From: Cyathus striatus
Taxonomy: Eukaryota; Basidiomycota; Agaricomycetes; Agaricales; Nidulariaceae
Direction of reading: 5' to 3'
NCBI GenBank assembly: GCA_025738555.1
Contig: JAOVFP010000023.1
Span: 1,674,001-1,738,000, forward strand
Length of the DNA: 64,000 nt
The notes below the pieces were generated by a model. The model did not search any database. It was not told the DNA's origin and saw only the letters and a list, made by a program, of their open reading frames with translations. A program made the translations under genes and the position numbers. The stretch's first letter is position 1; every line of letters begins with the position of its first letter. Positions 34,918 through 47,562 of this stretch are shown one piece after another.

Positions 34918-36556
34918 TTTAGCTCAATCTGCCTTTCAAGAAGAGCAAGTTCATGAGCATTCTTTTGCTCTTCAGCCTCTATGCAACATATATCAGCACA
35001 TTCATCAGCTTCCATCTGAAGCTTACAAATCTGCTCTTCACTCTCCTGAGCATCCTTATCACATTTATGCTTGGCCTCTTGCTTAACATGATCACACTCC
35101 AGTCATGCTTGTTTACTTATAACCATGACATCATGAAGGTATTCATATGGTGACTTGTGTTTTTGCAAAGTTGATTTTGGAGTGGTAGATAGCATTGTTA
35201 CAGTTGGCATAGAGGGGGGAGCAGCAGGGGAAGCATCAGAAACCATCTTCAATGGGTGGATAATAGGAGGTGTGACTGTAGCAGGTGGGGGTAATGGTAC
35301 ATTGAATGTGGGAGGGGAACTGGTGATCTGTCCCAGATCAGTCAATTCATCAGCAAAAGTGCTGTCAATGTTTCCCAAGTCCCATTCTACAGACTGTTGA
35401 GAAACATCCTGAGAAATCATTAGTTCATTGTACAGTAAGAGAAAAGGGTGGTCAATGCACATCCTGCAATAAAGTCTCCCCAAATGTATTGCCCTTATCT
35501 ATAACATCTAACCCTTCCAATCCCATATCAGCCATAGCTACCTCAGGCACCTCAGGCCCTGGCCCACTCAAGTCCATTTTTGTGGTATTCAGCTGCAATC
35601 CTATCAACTTAACCTGTAGAATGTCCAAATTTAGAGGAGTCTCACTATTAGCTATTCCAGCACTATCATAGGCAGAATTCATCAACAGATGGCAGTGCAG
35701 ATGCATATACCAAGGAAATTCCTTTAAAATGTGTTCTAGATCAAGTGTTAGTACTGGGTGTAAGCACAGGTAAGTTGTACCTATGCCATGCATTATGAAT
35801 TGGGGACCCTTCCCACATCTGGTTCTCCTCCCCCTCATTCAAGAAGCCTGTGCCCTGTTGTGGACATCTGCCCACTGTATTTACTGTACTTCTTCTTGAG
35901 ACTGTAATTGAAACATGTTAGAAATAGTAAAACCTCAATATAACAAGAACTCATGTATAGATATGGTGTTTAATTGAGTTTGCCACTGGTTCAATGTTCT
36001 CATTCTTTGGAAACATAACCTGTCCTATTTCATAGCATGCCACAATTGCCTTAAGAGCTGTTCAGGTGGTGGTAGCAACTCCAGGTTCCTTGAAGGTGAA
36101 AACATGACAGTAAGTAGTGTCTTCTTCTATCTTTATGATAAGAGTATCAGTAAGGTGGTAGTTCAAGGAATCAGACCATCTACATGTAGTGAGTCAGTAT
36201 TTAACAAAAAAAGACAAGATCAAGATAGTTACTCACAGAATACAGTCACTGTCTCCCTCCTTCACACTCTTCCCCTTACTTTCCCCCTTCTTCCCACCAG
36301 GACCATCCTTTGAGCATGCAGATCCAGTCTTCTTTGCCCTAGGTTTCTCTGTAGTGCTAACATTCTCCTTATTGGCATCTTGCTGGTTGGAAAGGTGTAA
36401 TGAAGGTGTGTCAGTGTTGGCAGGGTTCTGAGAAGCAGCAGAAGGTTTGGAAGGTTTTCAGGCTTTCAGTGCTGCTTTCAGTTGAGCTTCCAGAAGCTCT
36501 CACACAGAGGATTCCAAAGAGTTGATATTAATGAGTGCATTTGGTGGCTCAGCCAT
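34918..36556 (-). pseudogene. Harbinger-partner-like protein gene, broken
   Basis: Minus strand from MAEPPNALININSLESS at 36556 through a Ser/Lys-rich part (KENVSTTEKPRAKKTGSACS), an open frame at 35838-35452 and another at 35483-35103 (proline-rich, then LQKHKSPYEYLHDVMVISK), to a coiled-coil-like tail (KQEAKHKCDKDAQE, HELALLERQIELK) near 34918. It is tail-to-tail with the transposase at 33395-34862, the arrangement expected of a two-gene Harbinger element whose second protein helps DNA binding or nuclear import. Several stops break it. The partner role is inferred from position and tail; no Myb/SANT signature was identified. Confidence 0.5.
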
Positions 36557-36750
36557 GAGTATTACAAAGGTGATAAAGCTATGTATTATGGTACATGGAA
36601 TCAATGCATCACATGCAATTGCTCAGAGATCAAATTTTAAACTCTGAAGTGCCATTCAGCTGTTTGGTATGAGCTGTTAAATCACAAGCCCTCAGAAGCC
36701 CTGCCCACCCTTGTGCTCTGTAATGTGGGAAGATACTTTTGTAATGATTA

Positions 36751-37276
36751 TCACAGTAATGGGTCCTGCAGTGTAATACCAAGAGCCCATGTTTGAATTC
36801 CCCTAATGGATTCTAGAAATGGAAGACTTGCTAACTCTTCAGATGGGTCCTTCTTGTCATCCCCCTCATATTGGATATTAAAACTAGGGATGCCAGGAGG
36901 TTTCCTACCTCCAGTCTTAATAGTATTACCAAGAGGACAATTATGAGACATATGTCCCACTTTGCAGCATTGAAAGCACGTGCCCACTATGAGCAACTCA
37001 CTTTTTCTTTCTTGAATAACTTAGGGAGGTTATTCTTCTCCCCTTGTTTCTGATGACCAAAAGTTGGCTTCCAAAACTCATTGGGAGCATGGCCAGTGTT
37101 CCCTTTCTGAAATGTATTTGAGCATTCTCAAGGCTGAAAGAGCTCCCAGCATTTGAACACATGTTGTCTATGGCTATTAAACTTGGGCCTGTTGGGATTC
37201 TGGATAGTATAGTTATGTCCTCCATCAAAAGGACTGGACAGTTCTCCTGGACCTCTCCCATTGCCTCCATGTCCAT
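36751..37276 (-). pseudogene. Gag C-terminal fragment with CCHC zinc knuckle
   Basis: TCFQCCKVGHMSHNCPLGN has the C-x2-C-x4-H-x4-C spacing of a retroviral-type zinc knuckle, followed by GRKPPGIPSFNIQYEG, a pattern common after the knuckle in fungal Ty3/gypsy Gag. Upstream, with frame changes, come asparagine/glycine-rich pieces. There is no protease or polymerase beside it. Confidence 0.65.
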
Positions 37277-37392
37277 TGTTATTATTTCTATTTTGTTGCT
37301 AGCTAACTTTTCATCCTATACTGGAATGTGGATGCATACATTCATAATGGTTTACTCTAATAGGCAATGTTTGGCATGGCAAAGGCAAAGGA

Positions 37393-38998
37393 ATGACTTC
37401 TTGCTCTGCTAACTCCCCTCCTCAACCACCACTACTGCCTCAGGCAAACCTTCCAGGTTCACCATCCTCTCCACTTACCCTGCTAGAGTCTCCAACTAGG
37501 TCCCATGCAACCATAGAAGGTGACCCACTGGATTCTGGCCTTGCATCTTGTGTTCATGATGGATCTGGACTTGTTGAACAAGTCAGTGGTACCAGCATAG
37601 TAGCTGATCATAATATTATCCAGCCTGCTGGCACTTTGTCTGCTGAAAGAACTGAAATGGCAGATACCTCTCAAGCCAAAGGTACACCTTCAGCACAAGT
37701 GGGAGAAGACAAACAGCAATGTGAGGCAGATAACTCTCAAGCCAAAGATACACCTTTGGCATAAGTGAGAGAAGACAAACAATAGTGTGAATATATTAAG
37801 CAGGCTCTTACTAATCCTGCAATTGCTCAATTACAAGTGGACAATAGTAATTCTATGATTGACACTGATAATATTTCTCTTGAACAACAACTGGAAGCTC
37901 TTTATGCTGTTAACCCTGATATTACTCATACTCACATAAATGAATTGTATAATAAAGCTGTAATGAAACTATGAAAGATGCCTGCTGCACCTGGTTTGGT
38001 AGAAGATAGTCCTGAGTTTGTAAAAGCTATGATGATACTTATGAAATTTTTAATGCATATATATTGCTCCACTAGGAGAAAAGCATATAGGGAAGACCCT
38101 CATCAATCTTTGACTCCTGTGTCGACTGTTACTATCAACCCATTGGATCCTTCATTTCCTTGGAATGAACAAAGACCTGTGCTGCATGAAGCCAATAAGA
38201 CTAATATGAATTATCAAAACAATGATTCTTTGCCTTCTAATGCTCACTTGTGTATTGCTTCAAACAGTCATATCAACCAGGCTCTATTATGGGACAATCA
38301 TGTAGCATTACAATGTATGCATGTCAGAGACCTATCTCAACACCAGTTTATAGAGATCAAAGACCAATTGGTAGCCTTTGATAATGGTTACCCAGTGGAA
38401 TTGGATCCCTATGAATGGGTACTCATTGAATACCAAGATCCTAATTGACACCCTAGGGAGCTAGGGCCTCTGCCTGTTAATTATGCTACTTGACCTTTTC
38501 TGTTTCCCTCATCATCTGTTTCTATTGCATTACAACTGAAATCACCCACACCATCTAGCAGAGTTTCCTCTGTCCAACTTGTGAATAGTGATTGTGATCA
38601 TACTCCATTGGCACCCCAATATCATAATATGACTAATATGAGGCATCTCCTACCTCAAGCCAGGAGCAATTAATTGAGGAGATGCAGTGTTGTCATAAGA
38701 AAGAAATGCACATGCAGATCCTCACCATGATATGAAGCTATCTGGCAGAGTGCCTAAAGCTATCTGATGGGTGTCAACCCATCTGCACTGAGTCCAAGAC
38801 TATTGGACAATTTTTGGGCACAAGTTTGCTGTTCAATGAAATGGATAAGTGGCTAGTAGACTTATGCTCATATATGAGTCTCCTTACTTTAGGAGGCCCA
38901 GAAATGAAACAGGAACATATTCTCATGCTCAGAGAATACCTCAAAGGACCTGCTTTGATTTGGTTTTGTAACAAGGTTCTTAATCCATTCTCTTCACC
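37393..38998 (+). pseudogene. Gag-like retroelement gene, broken
   Basis: Plus-strand frames: a proline/serine-rich opening (37393), repeated SQAKGTPSAQ/SQAKDTPLA units, an open stretch 37978-38448 (STRRKAYREDPHQSLTP, NPLDPSFPWNEQRP, LVAFDNGYPVELDPYEW), then 38814 on: KWLVDLCSYMSLLTLGGPEM, EHILMLREYLKGPALIWF and NKVLNP, which resembles the capsid-like core of fungal Gag (YLKGPALxWF). The frames are separated by stops. At about 38990 the sequence joins a fragment that reads in the other direction. Confidence 0.55.
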
Positions 38999-39440
38999 CT
39001 CCTCAGGCAATGGTCCCCCTTCATCACTGCTTGAGCCAGGATCAGAAGGAGAATCATCATCCAATTCAGAAGGATCAGATGGGCTGGGAGTTTCTTTTTT
39101 AGATTATCTCCTATGTTGAGGTTTCTTACTATGGTGTGTAAATTCACATTGCAAGTGACTTGTCACAGGTAATTGTTGATATGGGTTGAGATTTGCCTGC
39201 AGTGCTAAAGCTTTGGTGGATTTACTAGGTTTTGTGGGCTTCCCACTACCTTCAGCTTTGGCTGGTCCTTGTTCATTCCTTCTGTTGATTTGTGCATCTT
39301 CCAGGATGATGTGCTGGGTATCTGGGTCTATTTCATCTGGTTCTAGATTGGCATTGCCCCAGTTCTTAGAATCCACACCTTTCCCTTTATGTTTGGGAGG
39401 TTGTTGTTCTTCCTCTTCATCAGATACTAGATATGGTGAT
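38990..39440 (-). pseudogene. antisense retroelement fragment
   Basis: Minus strand reads an acidic protein fragment: NLEPDEIDPDTQHIILEDAQ, GSGKPTKPSKSTKALALQ, and after a stop SPSDPGSSSDEGGPLPEE. The composition resembles the N-terminal region of fungal Gag proteins. It is fused to the plus-strand Gag fragment, so this is a rearranged junction. Confidence 0.4.
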
Positions 39441-39678
39441 CTTTATAATAATCCACTGTAATTACAGTGAGAATGAAATGTATACTTGACTGTAGCTACA
39501 GTGCTTGTCCTTATATAAGTTCAAATAAACAATGCACCATATCAGCACAAGTACCCAATAGATCTGGGCCTGCTGCCCAAACTAACACACAGCATAATGA
39601 GCACCCTGTATGTACAGCTGCACAGTGGCAAGCACCCTCAAAGCTGAACTTTCAGAAAGTTCTGAAGTTGAACCTGAA

Positions 39679-39712
39679 CAACACCATAAGCTTATTCTGC
39701 TTATGGTGTTGT
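39679..39712. other. 13-bp stem hairpin
   Basis: CAACACCATAAGC and GCTTATGGTGTTG are exact reverse complements around a short loop. It could be a bare inverted repeat or a leftover transposon tip. Confidence 0.7.
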
Positions 39713-40293
39713 AAAAATTGGAACACCTTTCATGTTCCTAATTTGTGCCAGATTGTTTGTGGATACTACTTTAAGAATCAAAAATCTCTCTATCTCAAAT
39801 TTAACTTATTATTTCATTTATATATGTACACATTTATATAAAGTGAAGAGGTTGGGACATGTGGAGGGGCAGGGTGAGGTGCAAATGGCACAGGAATGGC
39901 CATTGGTGGGCAGGGAGAATCTTTTATTAGAGTCTGAGAATATCTGAGATATGATTACCTTCAAAGCTATCAGTATTAAGTGTATATTCTTCATGATAGC
40001 ATCCATCATGCCAGATGCCATATCATGTGGAGATTTTGGAAAGAAGAAAACAAACAATTTATAGTTACTTCTTGAATGAAATAATGGATGAAAACAACAA
40101 TTTTTTGATATTTAAGTTATAAAAGAGTGATAATACCATTTATGAAGCTCATAGAATGACTTTGAGTTTAGGTCTAATTAAACTTCAAAGTCTTGTGAAT
40201 AGATTGCTTAATTGTATATGGGACTTTGTTAAAACAAATGCTATCCTCACTTAATAGATATAGTTTTCAAATAAATTTGATGATAATAATGAT

Positions 40294-41925
40294 TGTTATG
40301 TACTGTACCACTCAGAGGGATAATAGGAAGGCACTGAGTTTAGTGCAGAGGGAGCTACTGGTAGTATTATGTAAGCTCAATGTCAGAAGCAGAGAACTCA
40401 GAAATGCAGAAGGGAACCTTGGCTTCAGCTTGTATGCTGCACCCCTTGTGATTCTCGGTGGTTCGTATTTCAAGGTCAAGGTAGGAGCAGAAATGTCGGA
40501 ATAGAGAAAGGTTGGAATAGAGAAAGGTCAGAATAGAGACCCAGAACTAAGGATGAAACTTTAGACACAAGTAGACAGAGTATAGTGGTATGTTCATAAT
40601 CATAGTCAATATGAAAACTGAAGTTACTTTACAAAAACTAGGTCCTAAATACTAAGTAAGTAGGGAGTAGTTTACTTTGAGCAAAGTATAAGGGTATAGT
40701 TAGGGATAGGTAAATGTGGAGTCAGCCACCATAGAGGAGTAGTGGCTGAAGAATGGAAGGAAAGGCTACATATGATATAGTGAAACAGATAGGGGCTGAA
40801 ATAGAGGAGTAATACTAAATAATGACATAGTGAATAAGCACAAGTGAGTAATTGATAAATCATGATGACATATCTGACGATTGGTCAGAAATGTGGCCAA
40901 TGCAGAAGTGCAGAAAGTGTGGAATAGTGCAGAATAGTGGATTCCAGGAGTTGTGGCTAACAATGTGATTGATCACTGTCAGTAAGCAGCAGGAGTGCAC
41001 AATGTTTCACCACCAGGGGGTTGATTGATTGCAAAATTAGTCAATGCAGAATCAATACTTACCAGTAATTAGTTAGAAATCATTTGTATATACTGTAGTT
41101 TGAAATCAATGCTGAAAAGTGCAAAATCAAAGAAGGACTGAAATTATTACTGTAGTAAAAATCAATAAAAATTCAAATCAAATCAGATGTATTACTATTA
41201 CCCTAAGGTCCCCAACAGCGAGTGCTACATATGAATGAGCTCATTAACAATATGTAATTAACCAGTACACTACTCGGTCTTTTGTAAGTACTGAACTAGT
41301 AGGTATTTAGGTGATTGCTAGTGGTCGTTTCTACTTAATTTTGGGGTAGTTCATAAACAGAATAATTTTTAGCACATGGAATCATGGCATGATTAATAAT
41401 ATATTCAGTACTGAAGCATTAGTGTAATATGGAGATGAATATTAATGAAATATAAGTCTTTTGCATTATACAAATGGTCAATTTTCACTAAGTCCCTCAA
41501 ATGATTGGCATGCTGCTGGTTAAGTACCCATTAATGCAATACCTACAAAAAACCTAGTAGTGTACCAGTTAAGTTCACATCATTAACAAGCCTGCTTATA
41601 TGTAGCACTCACCATTGGGGACCTTAGGGTAATAGTAATACATCTGATTTGATTTGAATTTTTATTGATTTTTACTACAGTAATGATTTCAGTCCTTCTT
41701 TGATTTCACACTTTTCAGCATTGATTTCATTCTGGTTGTTCAATGATTTCAAACTACAGTATATACAAATGATTTCTAACTAATTACTGGTAAGTATTGA
41801 TTCTGCATTGACTAATTTTGCAATCAATCAACCCCCTGGTGGTGAAACATTGCGCACTCCCACTGCTTACTGACAGTGATCAATCACATTGTTAGCCACT
41901 GGTGATTCCAGACATGGATGTAACA
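40294..41925 (+). mobile_element. solo LTR 1 (family A) carrying a nested palindromic element
   Basis: Starts TGTTATG and ends GATGTAACA, with 5-bp target duplications ATGAT at 40289-40293 and 41926-41930. It carries the family-A signature GGCTTCAGCTTGTATGCTGC near 40420. The 1,632-bp length is explained by the nested element at 40948-41903; without it the LTR is about 670 bp, like its relatives. Confidence 0.85.
40948..41903. mobile_element. 956-bp palindromic (foldback) element nested in solo LTR 1
   Basis: Two arms of about 345 bp are near-perfect reverse complements: GTGGCTAACAATGTG on the left tip pairs with CACATTGTTAGCCAC on the right, and the match continues inward to about 41300 and 41535. 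The flanks are the 8-bp direct repeat GATTCCAG (40940-40947 and 41904-41911). The left arm lacks a 24-bp segment present in the right arm, lost between short direct repeats (GAAATCA). An 8-bp duplication is compatible with hAT-type transposition. No coding frame. Confidence 0.85.
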
Positions 41926-42059
41926 ATGATACAGAAACTCATTTCTATTATTAATGAACTCTCAGCTGTACAATGTATCAATATATGTAGCTACAATTGG
42001 TTTACATTTGTTCTTCAGGAAGAAATAAACATTCTTTTTGTTTAGACATGTGAAAGTAT

Positions 42060-42668
42060 TGTCATATCCATGACAATCCCTGTACCATTGGAGTCAACTC
42101 CAGGTTTACTCCGCTTTTAGTACGTTTCCTCCAGACTATGTATACTTGTTATATATTGAACTCTTCCTTACTAATGTTTACTTGTAACTGTTTACTTGTT
42201 CCTTCCCTTTAATATTACTACCTTGTTCTCCGGCTGCGGCCATTTCTCCTATGACTATAATCTAGAGGCATACTACTAGTTTACCATGTTCTACATTTCA
42301 TGGAGTTTACTTAACCCTAGGATGCCACATACCCATGGGCATTACTCCGTATGCATTCAGACAAAGTAGTTTACTATATAAAGTACTCCTGTAATATAGA
42401 TAGACTTCAGTTTCAAATCAACTACGTTTACACCCTTCTCCCACTTGGGCCTTGAGCCAACTCCGCTATTTTGCCACTTACTCCGCTTTGTTCTAAATAC
42501 GGAACTGGAAGTCCAAGGGGCACAACACACAAGTTGAAGCCAATGTTCCACTACTCCTGTACTTGTTCATCATCTCCACACACCCTACTAATGTTGTACA
42601 AGTTACTCCGCTATTAGACTATCTACTCCGAGGTTCTTGTCCATAGTGGAATAGAATGGGACATGACA
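42060..42668 (-). mobile_element. solo LTR 2 (family A)
   Basis: Reverse orientation: it begins TGTCATATCC (reverse complement of the family end GGATATGACA) and ends GGGACATGACA. Target duplications AGTAT lie at 42055-42059 and 42669-42673. The family signature appears near 42520 (GGGGCACAACACACAAG, reverse strand). Moderate CpG remains. Confidence 0.85.
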
Positions 42669-43473
42669 AGTATTGAAATAAAATGCTATTGGCACTAATG
42701 CAAACCAAATTTGGTATGCTGTGCATTTAAGTGGGATATGATTAGCTACAGAAAATAGTATTCTATGTTATCTCAAATTCTATTGTGTGTTTTTATATCA
42801 AAAACAGAGAAAAGCAGATGAAGGTTTAAAGAAGAAAACCTAATCAATCCTGCTCATGCAAATGAAATACACTTATTTTGGAAACATAGCACAAAGGGCA
42901 GGAGAAGGCATGATCTTGGCATGATTAATAGTCTGTTGCTAATGATGCATGTGCATCAGCTTCCAATGACATGTGTATCAGCATGCTTAGTAATGGACTT
43001 ACATACTTTCACTATAACAAGCTGACACTGTAACTACCATGACATATATATTACTGCACCACTGTTATTACAGTGGGATTATGTATAAAAATCACTGTAT
43101 GGTCTGTGTCAGAGGTGGGTTTGTCTGCATCTTTAATTGCATTATTTCATTTGCTAATGCAACTCCTTTCTTCAGGAGTCAAAGCTTGCTCAGCCTGTCT
43201 TACAGTCTTCTTCTGGATAGTGAACAGCTTTCTGAGCTGCTTGTTTTAAGTCAATTCCCAGTCTTATGGGACTCACAACTCCTAGACTTTCACAATGTCA
43301 CTGTCTGCTAAGGGTTATTATTATTATCCTCTTCCTCTGCTGTAGTTATAGTTAAACTAGTTGCAGAGGAGAGAGTAGTGCTAATGGCATGCTTGTTATT
43401 GTTTCTAGCAGTACCTGTGGTACCACTATCAACTCCAATTGGAGTCTCTTGTTGAACAGGTCATCACCATTGT

Positions 43474-44136
43474 TGTCACGACCGTGCCCCTAGCCTGACT
43501 TGGTGGCGGAGTACGAGAGAGTGACTGCGGAGAAGCGAGGGGTGAGTGTAAGACGAAAGCGGAGAATGATAACTCAGGGGGTAGGACTTCGGCTTCAGCT
43601 TATGTGCTGCGCCCCTGGGATTCCTGGTCCTGGATTTCGGAGTAAGGGCAAGCCCTTCGGAGAAGACGAGAGATGGAAGACGAGAGTTGTAACTCAAGTC
43701 AGACGAAAGGGTGAGGACGTAGTTCAATACGAAACTGAGGACTAAGTACAAATTGAGTACTACTTAAATACTGGAGACTCGGAGTAAGTAAAGGCCGCTG
43801 GCCAAGGCCAGCGGAGAAGTACGGTCAGGGTAGGCGTACGTAGAATGAAGACTATAACTAATTAAACATAATAAAACGCGTCGGAGAAGTGAGCGTGTAT
43901 GGCGGTGTAAAGTAAAACTGATAGTGGCGCACTTAAGAATGATAAGTGACTCACTATGAGATGTATACTACAATACTGAGGGGATAGCTCAGTAGAACAG
44001 AAGAAAGGAAACGAGAGTAATCTATGTACAGTAATCAATAAGTAATATTAAGAGCGTAATCAAAGTTCGGAGTAAACAAAGGGAAAGGCGGAGTAAGAGC
44101 ATAGGGGTCCGGAGGTAAGCGGTACGGGATATGACA
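43474..44136 (+). mobile_element. solo LTR 3 (family A), CpG-rich and probably youngest
   Basis: Starts TGTCACGACC and ends GGGATATGACA (TGTCA/TGACA tips); target duplications ATTGT at 43469-43473 and 44137-44141. The signature GGCTTCAGCTTATGTGCTGC with GCCCCTGG lies near 43590. Unlike everything around it, this copy is full of CpG (CGGAG, ACGAG, GCGTCGG), so it has had little time to decay. Confidence 0.9.
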
Positions 44137-44471
44137 ATTGTGAAGAAAAGGAATGAGGCACTTATGGCCTGTGAAGGGGGGAATGCAAACTACAGTCTAA
44201 CCAGACATGCAGTGGTGGTGATAGTGCCTAGCAAGGCATACACAGGTGTCAGCCAGAGGTAACAATGAGTGAGCCATGCCTGGTGTGGGCATGGGGAAGA
44301 GGAAGCCTTGACTCAGGCTAGCACAAGGGTAATAATGTAGTGGATTAAAGACAAAGAGCACAATGTATGATACAATGAGCTATCTACATAGGGATATTTG
44401 TATGTGTTATAATCCAAAGGGTCTGTGAAGTCTGTTCACTTCAACATCTCTTCCATAGTGAAAGGTGCAGC

Positions 44472-47400
44472 TAGTGATGTGAAAGTTCAGTTCAGAATCA
44501 GGGTTCAAACTTGAACCCTACAGAACTGAACATGTGTTTGGTCTGAACCAGACCTTAAGTCCAGTTCTCAGTTCCCTTCATAGTAAATATTTGTGAACCC
44601 ATTTGAATGGGTTTGAATGGGTTCAAACCCCCCACCCTTAATACTACTAATTTGTATATTTTGTTGGAATTTAGTTGAGCATGAACTACAGAATTTTCAG
44701 CAATGGGCCATGGCAGACTGCCAGACATATGTATCAATGTTAATTGTTAGTAAGCATGATCAAACTACACAGCTTTGAAGTATGATCATTATGATCACTT
44801 CTAGCTCCAGTACTTTCCGCACACCCACCTATACACATGTACTCCATGTGTAGTACACATTTCCATGTGAAGTCCACATGGAATTCACATATCTGGATAA
44901 AAGTACACATTTTTCATGTGTAATTCACATGGAACCATGTGGAGTACACATGGATTCCACCTTTCTTATAACTTGATGAAAATAACAGTTGAAAGGTGTA
45001 CTTAAGATGTACTTCATGTGTACTTTTATATTGTTTCTTGCTATTCCCACCCTTCACATGTGTCATTCCCCTCTGTTCCCACCCTCCATGTATATCATTT
45101 CCTGCCATTCTTGAAGTTATTGCAGTTGTCACACTTGTTACATGTTATAACTGTCACAAGTTATCACACTTGTCCCTCATGTTACAGTCATCCCACCATG
45201 TTACACTTGATGCATGGTATCACACTTGGTGCACAGTGTCATGCTTGATGCACAGTGTCACACTTGATGCATGGTGTCACACTTGATGCATGGTGCCACA
45301 TGTGATGCACGGTGTCATGCTTGATGCACAGTATCACACTTGATGTACTGTGCCACACTTAATGCACTGTGCCACACTTGATACATGGTGTCACACTTAA
45401 TGCACTGTGCCACACTTGACACATGGTGTCACACTGGATGCATGGTATCACACTTGATGCACGGTGTCATGCTTGATGCATGGTGTCACACTTGATGCAT
45501 GGTATCACACTTGATGCATGGTGTCACGCTTGATGCATGGTGTCACACTTGACGCATGGTGTCACACTTGACGCATGGTGTCACACTTGACGCATGGTGT
45601 CACACTTGACGCATGGTGTCACACTTGACGCATGGTGTCACACTTGACGCATGGTGTCACACTTGACGCATGGTGTCACACTTGACGCATGGTGTCACAC
45701 TTGACGCATGGTGTCACACTTGACGCATGGTGTCACACTTGACGCATGGTGTCACACTTGACGCATGGTGTCACACTTGACACATGGTGTCACACTTGAC
45801 GCATGGTGTCACACTTGACGCATGGTGTCACACTTGACGCATGGTGTCACACTTGACGCATGGTGTCACACTTGACGCATGGTGTCACACTTGACGCATG
45901 GTGTCACACTTGATGCACAGTGTCACACATGACACATGGTATCACACTTGATGCATGGTGTCACACTTGATGCACAGTGTCACACATGACACATGGTATC
46001 ACACTTGATGCATTGTGTTACACTCAACACATACTTGTCACACTCAACACATGGTGTCACACTTGTCACACAGTTGTCACACTTGACCCATGGTGTCACG
46101 TGTCACACTCAATACATAGTGTCAATACAGTGTTACACTCAATGCACACTTGTCACACTTAACACATACTTGTCATACTCAATACACATTTGTCACATGT
46201 AATGCACAGTGTCACACATGTCCTGTCATGTCACAGTCATCCCACCATGTTGCAGTTGTCACAGTGTGTGGCAACTGTGACATGGTGAGACAAATGTGAC
46301 AATGTGATGACTGTGGGAAAAGTGTCATAACTACAAGTGTGACATTGTGACAATCCTTTGTGTCATTATGCTAAAACATTCATTTTTGTTGTGGTAGTGG
46401 TGAGTAAGTGTATTATAAGTAACTACAATGTGTAGTGTACAAGTGTAACTAGTACATGTGTATTCCTTGTGAACTTCACTTTGCAATTCCATGTGGAATT
46501 TTGATATTTCACCTCTACATGTGCACTACATGTGTACTTCATGTGTACAAAATTCGCAAATTTGAATGGAAATTTGCTGATTTGAATACATTTGAGGTGG
46601 AGTGTAGTACATATGAAGTACATGTGAAGTACACATGTACAGGTGGAATTCATGTGTATTCCACGTGTAACAGGGGGCAAGTGTAAAGTGCTCTCTAGCT
46701 CCACACTCCATACCAAGTCTCAACATTGATCCCTTTTTCAATTTCTACTCTTGCTGCTGTTCATGATCATCTCAATTTCACTCTTGCTGCTTACAATCCC
46801 ACCTATGGTCATACTTGTATCACACTCCCCTCTTGGCATTGCATGCAGCAGCTGCTTACTTTGACACACTGGGCTGGCCTCCATAATCAAGATTCTGTCA
46901 ACCAACTTGTTCCTTTGACTCCCCTTTGATCCCCTCCTGGGCATTGTATGAATTGCCCTATAGCATGTTGGCTTCCATAATCCTGGTGTCAACATCTTGG
47001 ATTATGCAGTGGAAACTCATGCAATAAGATGATCAGCATGTCAGCAAGGCACTACAGTGAGTAATAGTGATTTTCTAACATTTCTGACTCACACTTTCAT
47101 GAACAGTATAAATTGCTGCAGTTGGGAGTCACTGAGCAGCACATTGAAGCTGGTAAGCTTTCTATTGAAATCTTCTCTGCAATACAAACCTATGATTATT
47201 ACTGTTAAGTACTCATTCTTTTATTTTAATCTATTCTCATAAGCCTTTGTAGCTAATGAATTTTAGTTTAAAGTTGTATTACTTGTAAACTCATACTCAT
47301 AACATTCAATTTAGCTATAAGTTGTTTCATCTATTTGATTTATTGATTTATTGTAAGGTGTATATAACATCTATTATATTCTACTAGTCTATTTATGATA

Positions 47401-47562
47401 CTTTTTTAACTCTGTTGTGTGGATTAGCACAAATTTACAATGAAAAAAAAAATTGGTGAAGGGTCCAGTTCAGAGTTTGAACCTGAACTGAACCTAAGGT
47501 TCAGTTCTAGGTTCTAAAAAAAATAGTACTGAACTGGACTGAACTGGACTTTCACACCACTA
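44472..47562. mobile_element. 3.1-kb hAT-like element enclosing a minisatellite
   Basis: Terminal inverted repeats TAGTGATGTGAAAGTTCAG (left) and TAGTGGTGTGAAAGTCCAG (right, reverse strand), continuing with repeated GTTCAG/CTGAAC words. Flanked by the 8-bp duplication GGTGCAGC at 44464-44471 and 47563-47570. The TAGTG(A/G)TG tips and 8-bp duplication fit hAT. Inside are two CATGTG-rich palindromic zones (44820-45020 and 46430-46690) around the 19-bp minisatellite. No transposase was recognised. Confidence 0.82.
45170..46220. repeat. 19-bp minisatellite with an unmutated CpG core
   Basis: The unit is TGTCACACTTGACGCATGG (19 bp). Between 45551 and 45893 nineteen consecutive units are almost identical, with the GACGC phase kept exactly; one unit reads GACAC. 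Outside this core, units mostly read GATGC and are more diverged. Confidence 0.92.

Noticed and set aside
36751..39440. Complete LTR retrotransposon
   Set aside because: Gag pieces lie in opposite orientations, and no protease, reverse transcriptase, RNase H or integrase motifs were found.
45170..46220. CRISPR-like array of short direct repeats
   Set aside because: The 19-bp units abut with no spacers, in a eukaryotic transposon; it is a minisatellite.
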